Source of the DNA: Mya arenaria
Lineage: Eukaryota; Mollusca; Bivalvia; Myida; Myidae
DNA length: 64,000 bases
Reading direction: 5' to 3'
NCBI RefSeq assembly: GCF_026914265.1
Contig: NC_069133.1
Coordinates: forward strand, 44,737,417 to 44,801,416
In this document: piece after piece, positions 1 through 13,100 of the stretch
How the letters are laid out: each line of letters starts with the position of its first letter
Numbering within the stretch: the first letter of the stretch is position 1
Notes under the pieces: generated by a model
The model's database searches: none
Told to the model about the DNA's origin: nothing
The model's input: the letters and a program-made list of their open reading frames with translations, nothing else
Made by a program: the position numbers and the translations under genes

Positions 1-168
1 CTGAAAAAAGTCCGGTATCCCGAGGATTCCGGTCTTGTGGAGATCCGGTTTAGTGAGGTTCCACTGTATATAAAATGCATGAATGAAGTCAATATAGTTA
101 AAATGGACCCCTTTACAATTATTTACTTCTTTTTGATCACATGTAAATGTTGTATATCGCTTGAATGA

Positions 169-411
<243 letters not shown>

Positions 412-610
412 TAATTCAGTTAGTTTTTCTTGTCATGTACTCATTCATAGTGAGAATTCATTGGGAAAATGTAAAACCTTTTTGATCAATTTAGGTTCGC
501 GATACCTTTTTCTTCTTTGCCTTTTGTTCATTCTCCACCAGGTGCGTAATTTGTGTGTGTTAATTGTTTATTGGTCATGAAGTGTCATACTAAAATTTCA
601 TTATTTAAGG

Positions 611-751
611 ATTAAAATTCGACATGTTGCATTTTATTGGGATATGGTATGCAATGGGGCTGTTCAAAATGTTGTCCTTCGGACTCCACCCATTTTGACC
701 TGCGCCATTGCATACCATACCCTAATAAAATGCAACATTTCGAATTTTAAT
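611..751. repeat. Fold-back (hairpin) element
   Basis: ATTAAAATTCGACATGTTGC on the left pairs with its near-complement ending CGAATTTTAAT on the right. The inner arms (TATGGTATGCAATGG and CCATTGCATACCATA) also match. The centre is GTCCTTCGGAC. The arms are about 60 bp with few mismatches. The same CCTTCGG centre occurs in the unrelated-looking hairpins at 33849-34002 and 35191-35346. Confidence 0.85.
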
Positions 752-1097
752 ACTTATATTTACATTCATTTAAATCTACATTTCTGCTAAAATAAATTGA
801 TTATTCAAGAGCATTTTCTCTTTTCTTTCTGTCGTTGTTCTCAACGGTGGGTAAATTAGAACAGCTATCGTAACCTAATTTTATACGACAATGAATGCAC
901 AGATAAAATAGTTCCTTATTCATATGTTTATTTTCTATCTTTTCAAGGTCAAGAATATTTTGAATACGTATTATTGCATACAATGTGTGTTTTCGGTCCG
1001 TTATTGTGGTGTATTAAAACGCAAAAAAAAAACGGGCGTTATCGGTAGAAAACGTGCATTATTCAGTAAATTCACGTGCCGTTAATGCCCGGTTTTT

Positions 1098-2097
1098 GTG
1101 TCGCCTGAAAAGACGACATATAGGGGTTACTTTTGTCGGCGGCGGCGGCGGCGGCGTCCGCTTCCCATTTTCGCTTGTCCGGGGTATATCTCCTAAACTA
1201 TTAGTGGTATCAACTTGAAACTGTTACTCTTGCTTCCATATTTTTAGAGTTATTGCCCTTTGTTATTTTTCATGCTTAAAGTTTTGTCCGGGGCATATCT
1301 TGTAGAATATAAGAGTTATCAACTTGAAACTTCATATGTAGATAGATCTCATGGAGGGCAAGTGCAGTGCACAATAACAGTAACTCTTGCTTTCTTAGTT
1401 TTAAAATTATTGCCCTTTGTTAATTTTCATGCTTAAAGTTTTGTCCGGGGCATATCTTGAAGAATATAAGAGGTATCAACTTGAAACTTCATAGCTAGAT
1501 AGATCTCATTGAGGGCAAGTGCAGTGCACAATAACAGTAACTCTTGCTTTCTTAGTTTTAAAGTTATTGCCCTTTGTTAATTTTCATGCTTAAAGTTTTG
1601 TCCGGGGCATATCTTGAAGAATATAAGAGGTATCAACGTGAAACTTCATAGCTAGATATATCTCATTGAGGGCAAGTGCAGTGCACAATAACAGTAACTC
1701 TTGCTTTCTTAGTTTTAAAGTTATTGCCCTTTGTTAATTTTCATGCTTAAAGTTTTGTCCGGGGCATATCTTGAAGAATATAAGAGGTATCAACTTGAAA
1801 CTTCATAGCTAGATAGATCTCATTGAGGGCAAGTGCAGTGCACAAGAACCGTTACTCTTGCTGCCATATTTTTAGAGTTATTGCCCTTTGTTAATTTTCT
1901 TGCTTAGGTTTTGTCCGTGGCATATCTCGTAAACTATAGGAGGTTTCAACCTGAAACTTATTCCGTAGGTATATCTGATTGAGGGTTCAAATGCCACCTA
2001 CACTTGAAAGTTAAATGGCAACATCATTGTCTATAACTGAATAAAATGCCAATCTAACAGCTATAATGTCGACAGTAAATAATTTGTCAGGCGACAC
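1098..2097. mobile_element. Non-autonomous inverted-repeat element with a 157-bp tandem core
   Basis: Perfect 11-bp terminal inverted repeats are present: GTGTCGCCTGA at 1098-1108 and its complement at 2087-2097. Just inside the left end is a (CGG)n run near 1136-1156. The interior is a tandem repeat anchored on TGTCCGGGGCATATCT, starting at 1174, 1285, 1442, 1599, 1756 and 1913. The last five starts are exactly 157 bp apart. There is no transposase. The layout resembles Pearl-like non-autonomous elements of molluscs; that family link is an inference. Confidence 0.8.
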
Positions 2098-3074
2098 ATC
2101 GGACTCGCGGAGTTCTAGTTTGTTTTACATATGCTCTTTCAGGGCCCGCATCATAACAATGAAGGCTGAGTGACCTGGTTTCTGACCAAAAGTTGGTCAA
2201 CGATGCAAACTTTTGCACAAAAACATATTTTAGAATATATAATGTAGCTGCATACAAATACCAAAACAGGAAATAAACCACAAAAGTCATATAACTTACA
2301 TATTTTCTGCTGAGTTGTCTTTCCGATTCCACTATGTGGTATGCAATGAACAAAGAAATTTCAAATATTTTTTCTCTAATGCTGAAGATGCTGTACATTT
2401 TATCAAGAACATGTTTACAAAATTTTCAGGCTTAAATTAGTTCAAAAATCAAAGCAAATAATGGTTAAAGTAGGACTGAATAGGTAAATAATTGATTACC
2501 CAATAGGTATTGTGTGTAAATAATCCCAGTAATCCAGTCAATTTTCGAAAAAACAACACTTTCAAAACGAATGAACACTGCAAAAAATGGCGTCGAAACA
2601 AAATGCAGCTGCCGAGCTATGTTGCGGCCCGAATCGAGCTTAATGTAAAACTTTTTCAATGACACCACTCATGACGTCATACAAGCACCTGTTATAGAGG
2701 TTACTTTGAACTAACTGTTTTTGCATTTACGGGACATTTAACAGCATTTTTTAACACAAACGTTTCTTCAACTGTTCCATTCATCATGAAATTATCTACA
2801 TTAAAATCAATCAAATTATCGTTGCTTATTTTGTTTTAACTGCTTTACTGCAGATTAGTTTTGCATGTTGCCAATAATTGTACTACGATTTCATTAAAAA
2901 AATAGTTCCGTAGTAAATATGCCCCGCCCCTTGGTATTATTGCGCCCAATGACAGGACAGAAGTATCGAACAAACGCACGCGATATGGATGGGAAATGCC
3001 ATTGCACTTTATACAGAAATAAAGTGCAATTGATAAACAACAACCATCGTTTAGGAATGAAGTGTGAATGTAAA

Positions 3075-3665
3075 TATTAGCTATTAAAGTATGCCTCTTG
3101 TATGGAACAAGAAAACCGCTGAGCATTGGCATTTGAGGCAAGGCCTAAACTCAAACTCTAGCTTTAATGATTGTTTAGTTATGCCCCTTGGATGGAATAA
3201 AAAAAACCAATGTGCTTTGGCATTTGAGGCAAGGCCTAAACTCAAACTCTAGCTTCAATGATTGTTAAGTTATGCCCCTTTATTAAACAAGAAAAACCGA
3301 CATGCATTGACATTTGAGGCAAGGCCTAAACTCCAACTCTAGCTTTAATGATTGTAAAGTTATGCCCCTTCATTGGCACTTGAGGCAAGGCCTAAACTCC
3401 AACTCTAGCTTTAATTATTGTAAAGTTATGCCCCTTTGTTGGCACTTGAGGCAAGGCCTAAACTCCAACTCTAGCATTAATGATTGTAAAGTTATGCCCC
3501 TTCATTAGCACTTGAGGCAAGGCCTAAACTCCAACTCTAGCTTTAATGATTGTAAAGTTATGCCCCTTCATTGGCACTTGAGGCAAGGCCTAAACTCCAA
3601 CTCTAGCTTTAATGATTAAGTTATGCCCCTTGATGGACCCAAGAAAAACTGATGTGCATTGGCAT
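3075..3665. repeat. Tandem repeat, 92-bp units and a 66-bp deletion derivative
   Basis: About eight copies are anchored on TTGAGGCAAGGCCTAAACTC. The first copies are about 92 bp and carry a GATGGAACAAGAAAAACC segment. The middle copies lack that segment and are about 66 bp, and the last copy regains it. A small open frame at 3314-3508 is only the repeat read through. Confidence 0.85.
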
Positions 3666-3796
3666 TTGCTTGTCTTACTATTTTAGAAGTTATCTTTCCT
3701 TATTGAAATGTTATTATAGTTTGTAGAAGGGTGAAGTAAGATATTTGAAGTGTAGTGTTGTTTACGTTATAACATGGCAAACATTTCTACTTTCAG

Positions 3797-3835
3797 GGCA
3801 ACCTTTCTGCCTGGATTCTGGGGACAAAGGCCTAA
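3797..3835 (+). CDS. Ferlin terminal exon and stop codon
   Basis: After a TTTCAG acceptor the exon reads GNLSAWILGTKA and then TAA. Joined in phase 0 to IYSFP of exon 195-342, it gives the short luminal tail that follows the membrane helix in ferlins, where ...YS(L/F)P is followed by about 10-15 residues. Length and position fit the family. The exon is too short to be found by open-frame length alone. Confidence 0.85.
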   Translation, partial: GNLSAWILGTKA

Positions 3836-4280
3836 AAACTTCGGGTCCAACTAAGCGGACCTAAGGCAGATTGGACGGTTTCTCAGTGTCTTGTAAGAAG
3901 GGAAAAAAGAGAACTAAAAATATGTTGAACAAAGTTAGTGATGTCAAACTAAAGACAGCTTTATTATATTTTGTGATTAAAAGGGGATCTAACATGAAGT
4001 CAGGGAAAACGAGTGACTGAACAAATAAATAGCTGATGTTTGGAACAAATGTTGTGATGTTTGTTAAAAGATGAGCTTATATGCATGTGTAATTTATGAT
4101 AAATGAATTTGAAAAAGTTAATGTATTGGAAATATTGTTAGAATTTTACTTATGTTATATTTTAGTGTAGTTCTAAATGTAGCATTTTTTTTAGCTAAAT
4201 GGCTGAAGCAGATGTTTCTATGTAATTGATATTAGTTTATTTGTGAAATTATTAATAAATAAATTATGTGGTCTGTAACA
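3836..4280 (+). other. Ferlin 3' untranslated region with candidate poly(A) signals
   Basis: AT-rich sequence after the ferlin stop. Canonical AATAAA hexamers lie at 4024-4029, 4254-4259 and 4258-4263. The overlapping pair near 4254-4263 is the more likely end; the choice is an inference. Confidence 0.5.
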
Positions 4281-6165
4281 AAGCTATAAATGATTGAAAG
4301 AAAAAATATGGATATAATAAAGGTGGATCTATTTTCTAAAATTTCATATGTAAACTTGTTTTTGAAAATATTCTGTAATGCTTTTTGCTTCTATCAATGT
4401 ATGCACAACGATAAACTTGTCATGATTAGAATAACAATTTTTGTATACAATGCTATGCAATTTTCAGTGTTGATATTTGTTACTATACCATGTGATATTT
4501 CACCTTAATATTCAAATGAGCACAGTTCTGTACAGTTGCTACAGTCTTATTAATGGCATTAACTAAAGTCCTTGCAATTTTTTTTTAGTTTAGCTTTTAG
4601 TGAACTTGATATTTATTGAGCATGTAGATTTTGGAGGGAAATGCTGAGAAATGCTAGAAGCAATTTTGTTCATATTAGAAATTATATTGTATTAACTTTT
4701 AATTAAGTGTTTGGTTTGCTATTTTTTTGTAATGTTGATGATTGATTTAGTTTATTTAAAACAAAAGTTTGGTTTGTAGCAATTTTAGGAGCATCTCCTT
4801 TGAACTTGCCTAAATTTACACAATTCAGCTATGATTATCAAAATGAGTAGGCTATGCCCAGTTATGATATTTCCATTGTAAGACAATACTTTACCCTGAC
4901 CATTTAGCAATATGATATTTGCAGTGCAGTACACACTTGAGATCATTTTTAAATCATAATATTTGCTGTAGAAGATTTTGTTTATTTTCCATCTTAAAGA
5001 ATAATGGTATCTGCCTGATAAGACTTACACTTACAAAAAATCTTTTTCGCTTAGATGCTTGGATCATAAAGAGTAGGAATTATTACCTTGAATTTTGAAA
5101 TGACTATAGAATATCAAAAGGGCTGTAAGCCCCCTTAAACTGCTTTAGGCATAAATCCCTCATAATCTAACACCCCTCCCCCTGTTTTTCAGGATTAACA
5201 GTTATCAGCTGTTAGAACCCCTGCTTGCCTGTTTCTATCTGTGAAAATTATACATAACGTTATGATTTGCTGGCCTTTTTCTACCTTTAACTGATACTTT
5301 GTTAAGTTTCCTTTATATTTGCAATAGGTTGTTAACTATACATTCTATATACATACTGTTGTATTTTATATTGCTATATACTCGCTATTTTCTTTAGTAA
5401 TTATATATTTTTTTCTGAATTGTTTGTACACATATTATTGATTTCTTTTTTACTGTGTAACCATATTATATTCAGTATATTTCTTTTCTACATGTATATG
5501 TATATATAATATCATTGCAATACACCTTCACATGAATGTGTGTCTATCATTGTAACAATATATACTAATGACTTGTAATTACCTTTTATTGCCTATTAAA
5601 AACACACATGCCAATAATGTTTGAGCTTGCCTGATCAAAGTGACACATATATATTATTGCCTAGTAACTAAACATATACCTATCCTATAGCGTAGTATGA
5701 TGTGCCCCCCAAAACTAGAATAATATACACATCTTGTTTGCCTGATAAAGTACACATCTTATTTGGCTTCAAAGTAAACGTATGTTTGTTCATATTTATG
5801 TTACGAGATGTACAAGTACATTTAGATAAAAGACTGAGTAAACTACTAATTAGTGTATATTGCTATGTAAGTTTGAAATGCAAAAACACCCAGCTTCAAA
5901 ACACTTTTGCAATACTGGACAATACAATTTTTTAGAAACAGTGTATTTACTGTTATAAATATTCATGACTTTTCTTGCCTTTTAGCAAAACAATACAAAT
6001 CATAATGGTTACGGTATTAAACTTGTATAACATTCATGTCGTTTGTTGTTTTTGTTACCATTTACAGGTAAGTTGGCACTATAGGTACACATATATAATG
6101 TATTGTATATATAAAATGAACAATTCAATATAAAACAACGGACAGAAATGTCTGATCATGGATTT
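4281..6165. other. AT-rich intergenic DNA, no gene seen
   Basis: Convergent intergenic stretch between the ferlin 3' end (+) and the HOGA1 3' end (-). The open frames at 4290-4508 and 5702-5935 are short, AT-driven and not conserved-looking. There are several TA-rich runs and no recognisable RNA gene. Confidence 0.6.
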
Positions 6166-6476
6166 CCAAACTTTACACAATGTGTGTGATACAATACCAA
6201 ACTTTACACAATGTGTGTGATACAATACCAAACTTTACACAATGTGTGTGATACAATACCAAACTTTACACAATGTGTGTGATACAATACCAAACTTTAC
6301 ACAATGTGTGTGATACAATACCAAACTTTACACTTTGTGTGTGATACAATACCAAACTTTACACAATGTGTGTGATACAATACCAAACTTTACACAATGT
6401 GTGTGATACAATACCAAACTTTACACAATGTGTGTGATACAATACCAAACTTTACACAATGTGTGTGATACAATAT
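6166..6476. repeat. 31-bp minisatellite, about 10 copies
   Basis: The unit is CCAAACTTTACACAATGTGT followed by GTGATACAATA. Copies are almost identical. One copy near 6330 has CACTTTGTGTG in place of CACAATGTGTG. The unit contains an imperfect ACACA/TGTGT dyad. Confidence 0.95.
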
Positions 6477-6950
6477 GGAATTTGTCAACTCTAACTCAAA
6501 AGTATGAACAGCATAAAACTTAATGAATGACTGAAGGCCAGAAGTATCCGGCATCTTGTTTGAGATTTAAAAATGAGTTCAATGTACATTGCTCATTTGT
6601 CTCTACCCTAGAAATCATTCATATCAAAAGATGGGACAACAACTGGTAAAATGTTTAAAATATTTATAGTCATAAGTATGCATGTATAACTATATACATA
6701 TTTCTCTGTATTTACATATCGGAATTTGACAGTAAAAAATACTTAACAACAAAATGCAGATACATGGACTTGTAAATTACAATACTGATAGTCATGTCTG
6801 ACTTGATAACGTTTATACGTCAATTAATTATGCACATGTACGTACATACATGTATATACACATATGTTTCGGAGTACAGTGTCTCTTCTGGTTAAATAAA
6901 TATATTTTAGCAGAAAATGTCTACATCATCATACTGACGTTATAATTTTA

Positions 6951-7103
6951 TCATGTCAAAAATCCCTCCTCTGTGATTATTTTCCTCAGCGCCGCCTTGT
7001 TGGTATCGGATATAGGCAACAATGGTGACCTATTTGGGCCTCCAAAGTAACCCAGCATTTCCATTGCAGACTTGAGGCCCGGCACTCCGAACTTCTTAGT
7101 TAC
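6951..7103 (-). CDS. HOGA1: HOGA1 exon 7 (C-terminus and stop)
   Basis: Starts after TTTTCAG and reads [20 protein letters not shown], then [12 protein letters not shown] and EEGFLT, then TGA at 6953-6951. The final residues match the short conserved tail of the family. Confidence 0.92.
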   Translation of the reverse strand, partial: VTKKFGVPGLKSAMEMLGYFGGPNRSPLLPISDTNKAALRKIITEEGFLT

Positions 7104-10100
7104 CTGAAAATACATTAAAATATGGCATTGAGCAACAAAGGTGGCCTGATCTGGATCTATGCCTCCAGAATATCACAGCATTTCCACTGGATTTGAAGCT
7201 CGGTACACAAACTTCTTTGTTGAATAAGTGTGTGACAATCTGAACAGAATTCCCTATTCGTAATATATTGTATGACAACCAGAACCTAACAGCTGCCGTC
7301 GGTTATCATGCCAACCAAAAAAACGTTACGCTGCCACTTTGAATCACTTTCGCAAAAAAACACTGAATGGAGTGGATTTCGGAAATCGTTTTAAGTAGTA
7401 TACTTTTTAAAGCAAAGCCATCGATTGCCGCTGACTCGCAGACCTGGGATACATATACATGACTGCGTGGACAAATCATGTATGAATTTGTCCCAGAGCT
7501 GAGTCAAATGTGTATACGATATGCGACGAAGCCGAATGACACGAACCAAATAACTCGCTCTAGCAATGTTTGTATGTATTTTGGCCGTCGTATATAATTT
7601 ATGGTGTTCAGTTTGTGACCCCAACGCAACTCTGACATACCGCTAGGTTTGGTCCAATCATGCGATGTTGAAGCTCTTTTGCTTCCTCCATTTTTCCCGC
7701 CTTGAAGAGCTCCTCCAGACGACAACAGTGGTCCCCGAGAATGTTCGCCAAGGCCAGTACCCCACCCACCGCACCTAGTAAAGATTGAACGGAGAAGTTG
7801 TTAATACTTGTCATTAATGGTCGGTTATTTTGTTTACATATCTTTCATTTTACAGCAAATAGCCAGAGGCGTAGCTAGCCCTCTATTCATGTGGATTCAT
7901 GTTTGTGCTACGGGGTCAAAGGGCATGCCCCCTCGGAAAAAAATGAAAATCATGGTGCAATCTGGTGCATTCTGGGTGTTCTGAGGTGCTTTATTTAGTA
8001 CTGGAAAATTGATAGTTTTATGATCATGTAGTCAACTACGCATACTGCAACTTTGGTTGATTTAAAAAAAATCGTCAGAATCATGTGGATTCAGCCGCGT
8101 ACTCGCGTATACATGTAGGTAGCTACGCGCCTGGACGCACAATATAGCTCAAAAGTTTAAAATTCAAATGTTATTGGCATAAGCTGCATATAAATGCCTT
8201 TGACATTCCAAACATAATCATTGCGACATACACATTATAAAGATTTACAATAAGAGTTAAGTGTCGTATTGAGAGTAGAAAACATATCGTAAGTATTTAA
8301 GAATGCGATAGCAATACGAATCATGTAAGGAAGCAGGGGCGACATAGCCTCAATATCCTTATGGCGACATAGCCTCAATATCCTTATGGGTGTGACTATT
8401 ATATCTACTTACAATCGAAAGAGGAAAAGACCTGGCACCAATATCAAATTTATTTAATCATACTCCCATGCAAGATCTAATGGGTAGTTGTTGTGTTGGG
8501 CAACATGATCTTTCTAAACGGGATGACCCAAAAAATATTGGACTGATTAGCTCGTGAAGTGCCTAAACTAGCGCAAGCTATTACTGGTATAACGGACGTA
8601 CCGACAGTGTAGGCCGGAAGTAGAAAACTGGCTGACCCGGCAAGGACCTGGAAGTTGTTCCCTTTTGTCTTGTGAACCATGTATCCGATCTTGGAAATCT
8701 GAAAGTAAAGGCAAGTCTTTTTTCATATATTTTTGTTCTCAGTGAGTTTACTTCCACAGGGACACAGAGCATGTTTGACAATGGAACTGAATTTAATTAT
8801 GTTTTTTACGGAACTCTAATTTCAGAAAACAGGTATAAATGTATAGTAATGCTGCAGGGGGGGGGGGGAGTAAACAAGAACTCCGACTGCCATCATATGT
8901 CAATCGGAACACAGTCGGCTATTAATCCGAGCTTGCCGGAGATGGCCGAGTAGTTACCTTTGATGCTAGATACATCAGATGCTAAATGGCATGCAGTCAA
9001 TTGTGTAAAACAGATCAATGCTTTGGTTTGGTTATGATTGGCCAAACTGTTTATTGATTGGTCCAGATTTATCCAACAAATTCCTGTTGACCAACTAAAG
9101 TGTTTTTAAATCATTCTAAGCTATAATGTAATAAAATGTGTTTAGATTAAGAATTAGTGAAATGCCTTCTATTTTTTGGTAATACGAGGACATCACATAA
9201 ACGGACAAATTAATAAAACAAACAAAAACATGCTAACGTCTCCGCCACTGTCCTTGACCCCGGCGATGTTGGGATGGGTGGACAGCTGGATGACGACTTC
9301 CGGTGCCAGGTCTATCCCGGTGTTCCCTGGCACGCTGTACAGGATCACGGGAACTGGACTCTCATCTGCTACCTGACGTGAATATCCATGAAAAACTTAC
9401 TAATAAGGCCACATATTGAAGAACACAACTGAAAACAAGCCGTTTACCCATCTTAAAAGACAGAACGTAAACAATAATAAAAAATAACTTTAAAAAGTTA
9501 TATATCTGTGTTACAAAGATACAGCAAAGGAAAGGAGAACCTTCGTTAAATGTGTAATCTACGAGCCCGATAGAAGTACGACGATCATATAAATAGATAC
9601 ATTAGGAGTGAAATGTGCGATCTACGAGCCCGATAGAAGTACGACGATCATTTAAATAGATACATTAGGAGTGAAATGTGTAATCTACGAGCCCGATAGA
9701 AGTACGACGATTATATAAATAGATACATTAGGAGTGAAATGTGCGATCTACGAGTGAATAGAAGTACGACGATCATTTAAATAGATACATTAGGAGTGAA
9801 ATGTGTAATCTACGAGCCCGATAGAAGTACGACGATCATATAAATAGATACATTAGGAGTGAAATGTGCGATCTACGAGCCCGATCGAAGAACGACGATC
9901 ATATGAATAGATACATTAGGAGTGAAATGTGCGATCTACGAGCCCGATAGAAGTACGACGATCATATAAATAGATACATAAGGAGTGAAATATGCGATCT
10001 ACGAGCCCGATAGAAGTACGACGATCATATAAATAGATACATTAGGAGTGAAATGTGCGATCTACGAGCCCGATAGAAGTACGACGATCATATAAATAGA

Positions 10101-13100
10101 TACATTAGGAGTGAAATGTACGATCTACGAGTGAATAGAAGTACGACGATCATTTAAATAGATACATTAGGAGTGAAATGTACGATCTACGAGCCCGATA
10201 GAAGTACGACGATCATATAAATAGATACATTAGGAGTGAAATGTACGATCTACGAGCCCGATAGAAGTACGACGATCATATAAATAGATACATTAGGAGT
10301 GAAATGTACGATCTACGAGCCCGATAGAAGTACGACGATCATATAAATAGATACATTAGGAGTGAAATGTGCGATCTACGAGCCCGATAGAAGTACGACG
10401 ATCATATAAATAGATACATTAAGGAGTGAAATATGCGATCTACGAGCCCGATAGAAGTACGACGATCATATAAATAGATACATTAGGAGTGAAATGTGTA
10501 ATCTACGAGCCCGATAGAAGTACGACGATCATATAAATAGATACATTAGGAGTGAAATGTACGATCTACGAGCCCGATAGAAGTACGACGATCATATAAA
10601 TAGATACATTAGGAGTGAAATGTACGATCTACGAGCCCGATAGAAGTACGACGATCATATAAATAGATACATTAGGAGTGAAATGTGCAATCTACGAGCC
10701 CGATAGAAGTACGACGATCATATAAATAGATACATTAGGAGTGAAATGTGCGATCTACGAGCCTGAATAGAAGTACGACGATCATATTAAATAGATACAT
10801 TAGGAGTGAAATGTACGATCTACGAGCCCGATAGAAGTACGACGATCATTTAAATAGATACATTAGGAGTGAAATGTGCGATCTACGAGTGAATAGAAGT
10901 ACGACGATCATTTAAATAGATACATTAGGAGTGAAATGTACGATCTACGAGCCCGATAGAAGTACGACGATCATTTAAATAGATACATTAGGAGTGAAAT
11001 GTGCGATCTACGAGTGAATAGAAGTACGACGATCATATAAATAGATACATTAGGAGTGAAATGTACGATCTACGAGCCCGATAGAAGTACGACGATCATA
11101 TAAATAGATACATTAGGAGTGAAATGTACGATCTACGAGCCCGATAGAAGTACGACGATCATATAAATAGATACATTAGGAGTGAAATGTGCGATCTACG
11201 AGCCCGATAGAAGTACGACGATCATATAAATAGATACATTAGGAGTGAAATGTGCGATCTACGAGCTGAATAGAAGTACGACGATCATTTAAATAGATAC
11301 ATTAGGAGTGAAATGTGCGATCTACGAGCCCGATAGAAGTACGACGATCATATAAATAGATACATAAGGAGTGAAATATGCGATCTACGAGCCCGATAGA
11401 AGTACGACGATCATATAAATAGATACATTAGGAGTGAAATGTGCGATCTACGAGCCCGATAGAAGTACGACGATCATATAAATAGATACATTAGGAGTGA
11501 AATGTGCGATCTACAAGTCGACAGAAGTACGACGATCATTTAAATAGATACATTAGGAGTGAAATGTACGATCTACGAGCCCGATAGAAGTACGACGATC
11601 ATATAAATAGATACATTAGGAGTGAAATGTACGATCTACGAGCCCGATAGAAGTACGACGATCATATAAATAGATACATTAGGAGTGAAATGTACGATCT
11701 ACGAGCCCGATAGAAGTACGACGATCATATAAATAGATACATTAGGAGTGAAATGTGCGATCTACGAGCCCGATAGAAGTACGACGATCATATAAATAGA
11801 TACATAAGGAGTGAAATATGCGATCTACGAGCCCGATAGAAGTACGACGATCATATAAATAGATACATTAGGAGTGAAATGTGTAATCTACGAGCCCGAT
11901 AGAAGTACGACGATCATATAAATAGATACATTAGGAGTGAAATGTACGATCTACGAGCCCGATAGAAGTACGACGATCATATAAATAGATACATTAGGAG
12001 TGAAATGTACGATCTACGAGCCCGATAGAAGTACGACGATCATATAAATAGATACATTAGGAGTGAAATGTACGATCTACGAGCCCGATAGAAGTACGAC
12101 GATCATATAAATAGATACATTAGGAGTGAAATGTGCGATCTAACGAGCCCGATAGAAGTACGGACGATCATATAAATAGATACATTAGGAGTGAAATGTG
12201 CGATCTACGAGTGAATAGAAGTACGACGATCATTTAAATAGATACATTAGGAGTGAAATGTGCGATCAACGAGCCCGATAGAAGTACGGACGATTATATA
12301 AATAGATACATTAGGAGTGAAATGTGCGATCTACGAGTGAATAGAAGTACGACGATCATTTAAATAGATACATTAGGAGTGAAATGTGCGATCAACGAGC
12401 CCGATAGAAGTACGACGATCATATAAATAGATACATTAGGAGTGAAATGTGCGATCTACGAGTGAATAGAAGTACGACGATCATTTAAATAGATACATTA
12501 GGAGTGAAATGTGCGATCTACGAGCCCGATAGAAGTACGACGATCATATAAATAGATACATTAGGAGTGAAATGTGCGATCTACGAGTGAATAGAAGTAC
12601 GACGATCATTTAAATAGATACATTAGGAGTGAAATGTGCGATCTAACGAGCCCGATAGAAGTACGACGATCATATAAATAGATACATTAGGAGTGAAATG
12701 TGCGATCTACGAGTGAATAGAAGTACGACGATCATTTAAATAGATACATTAGGAGTGAAATGTGCGATCAACGAGCCCGATAGAAGTACGACGATCATAT
12801 AAAGAGATACATTAGGAGTGAAATGTGCGATCTACGAGTGAATAGAAGTACGACGATCATTTAAATAGATACATTAGGAGTGAAATGTGCGATCAACGAG
12901 CCCGATAGAAGTACGACGATCATATAAATAGATACATTAGGAGTGAAATGTGCGATCTACGAGTGAATAGAAGTACGACGATCATATAAATAGATACATT
13001 AGGAGTGAAATGTGCGATCAACGAGCCCGATAGAAGTACGACGATCATATAAATAGATACAATAGGAGTGAAATGTGCGATCTACGAGTGAATAGAAGTA

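Noticed and set aside
1..60. Open frame at the very start (KKVRYPEDSGLVEIRF...)
   Set aside because: No acceptor is visible, and the sequence CCGGTATCCCGAGGATTCCGG is internally repetitive; most likely ferlin intron.
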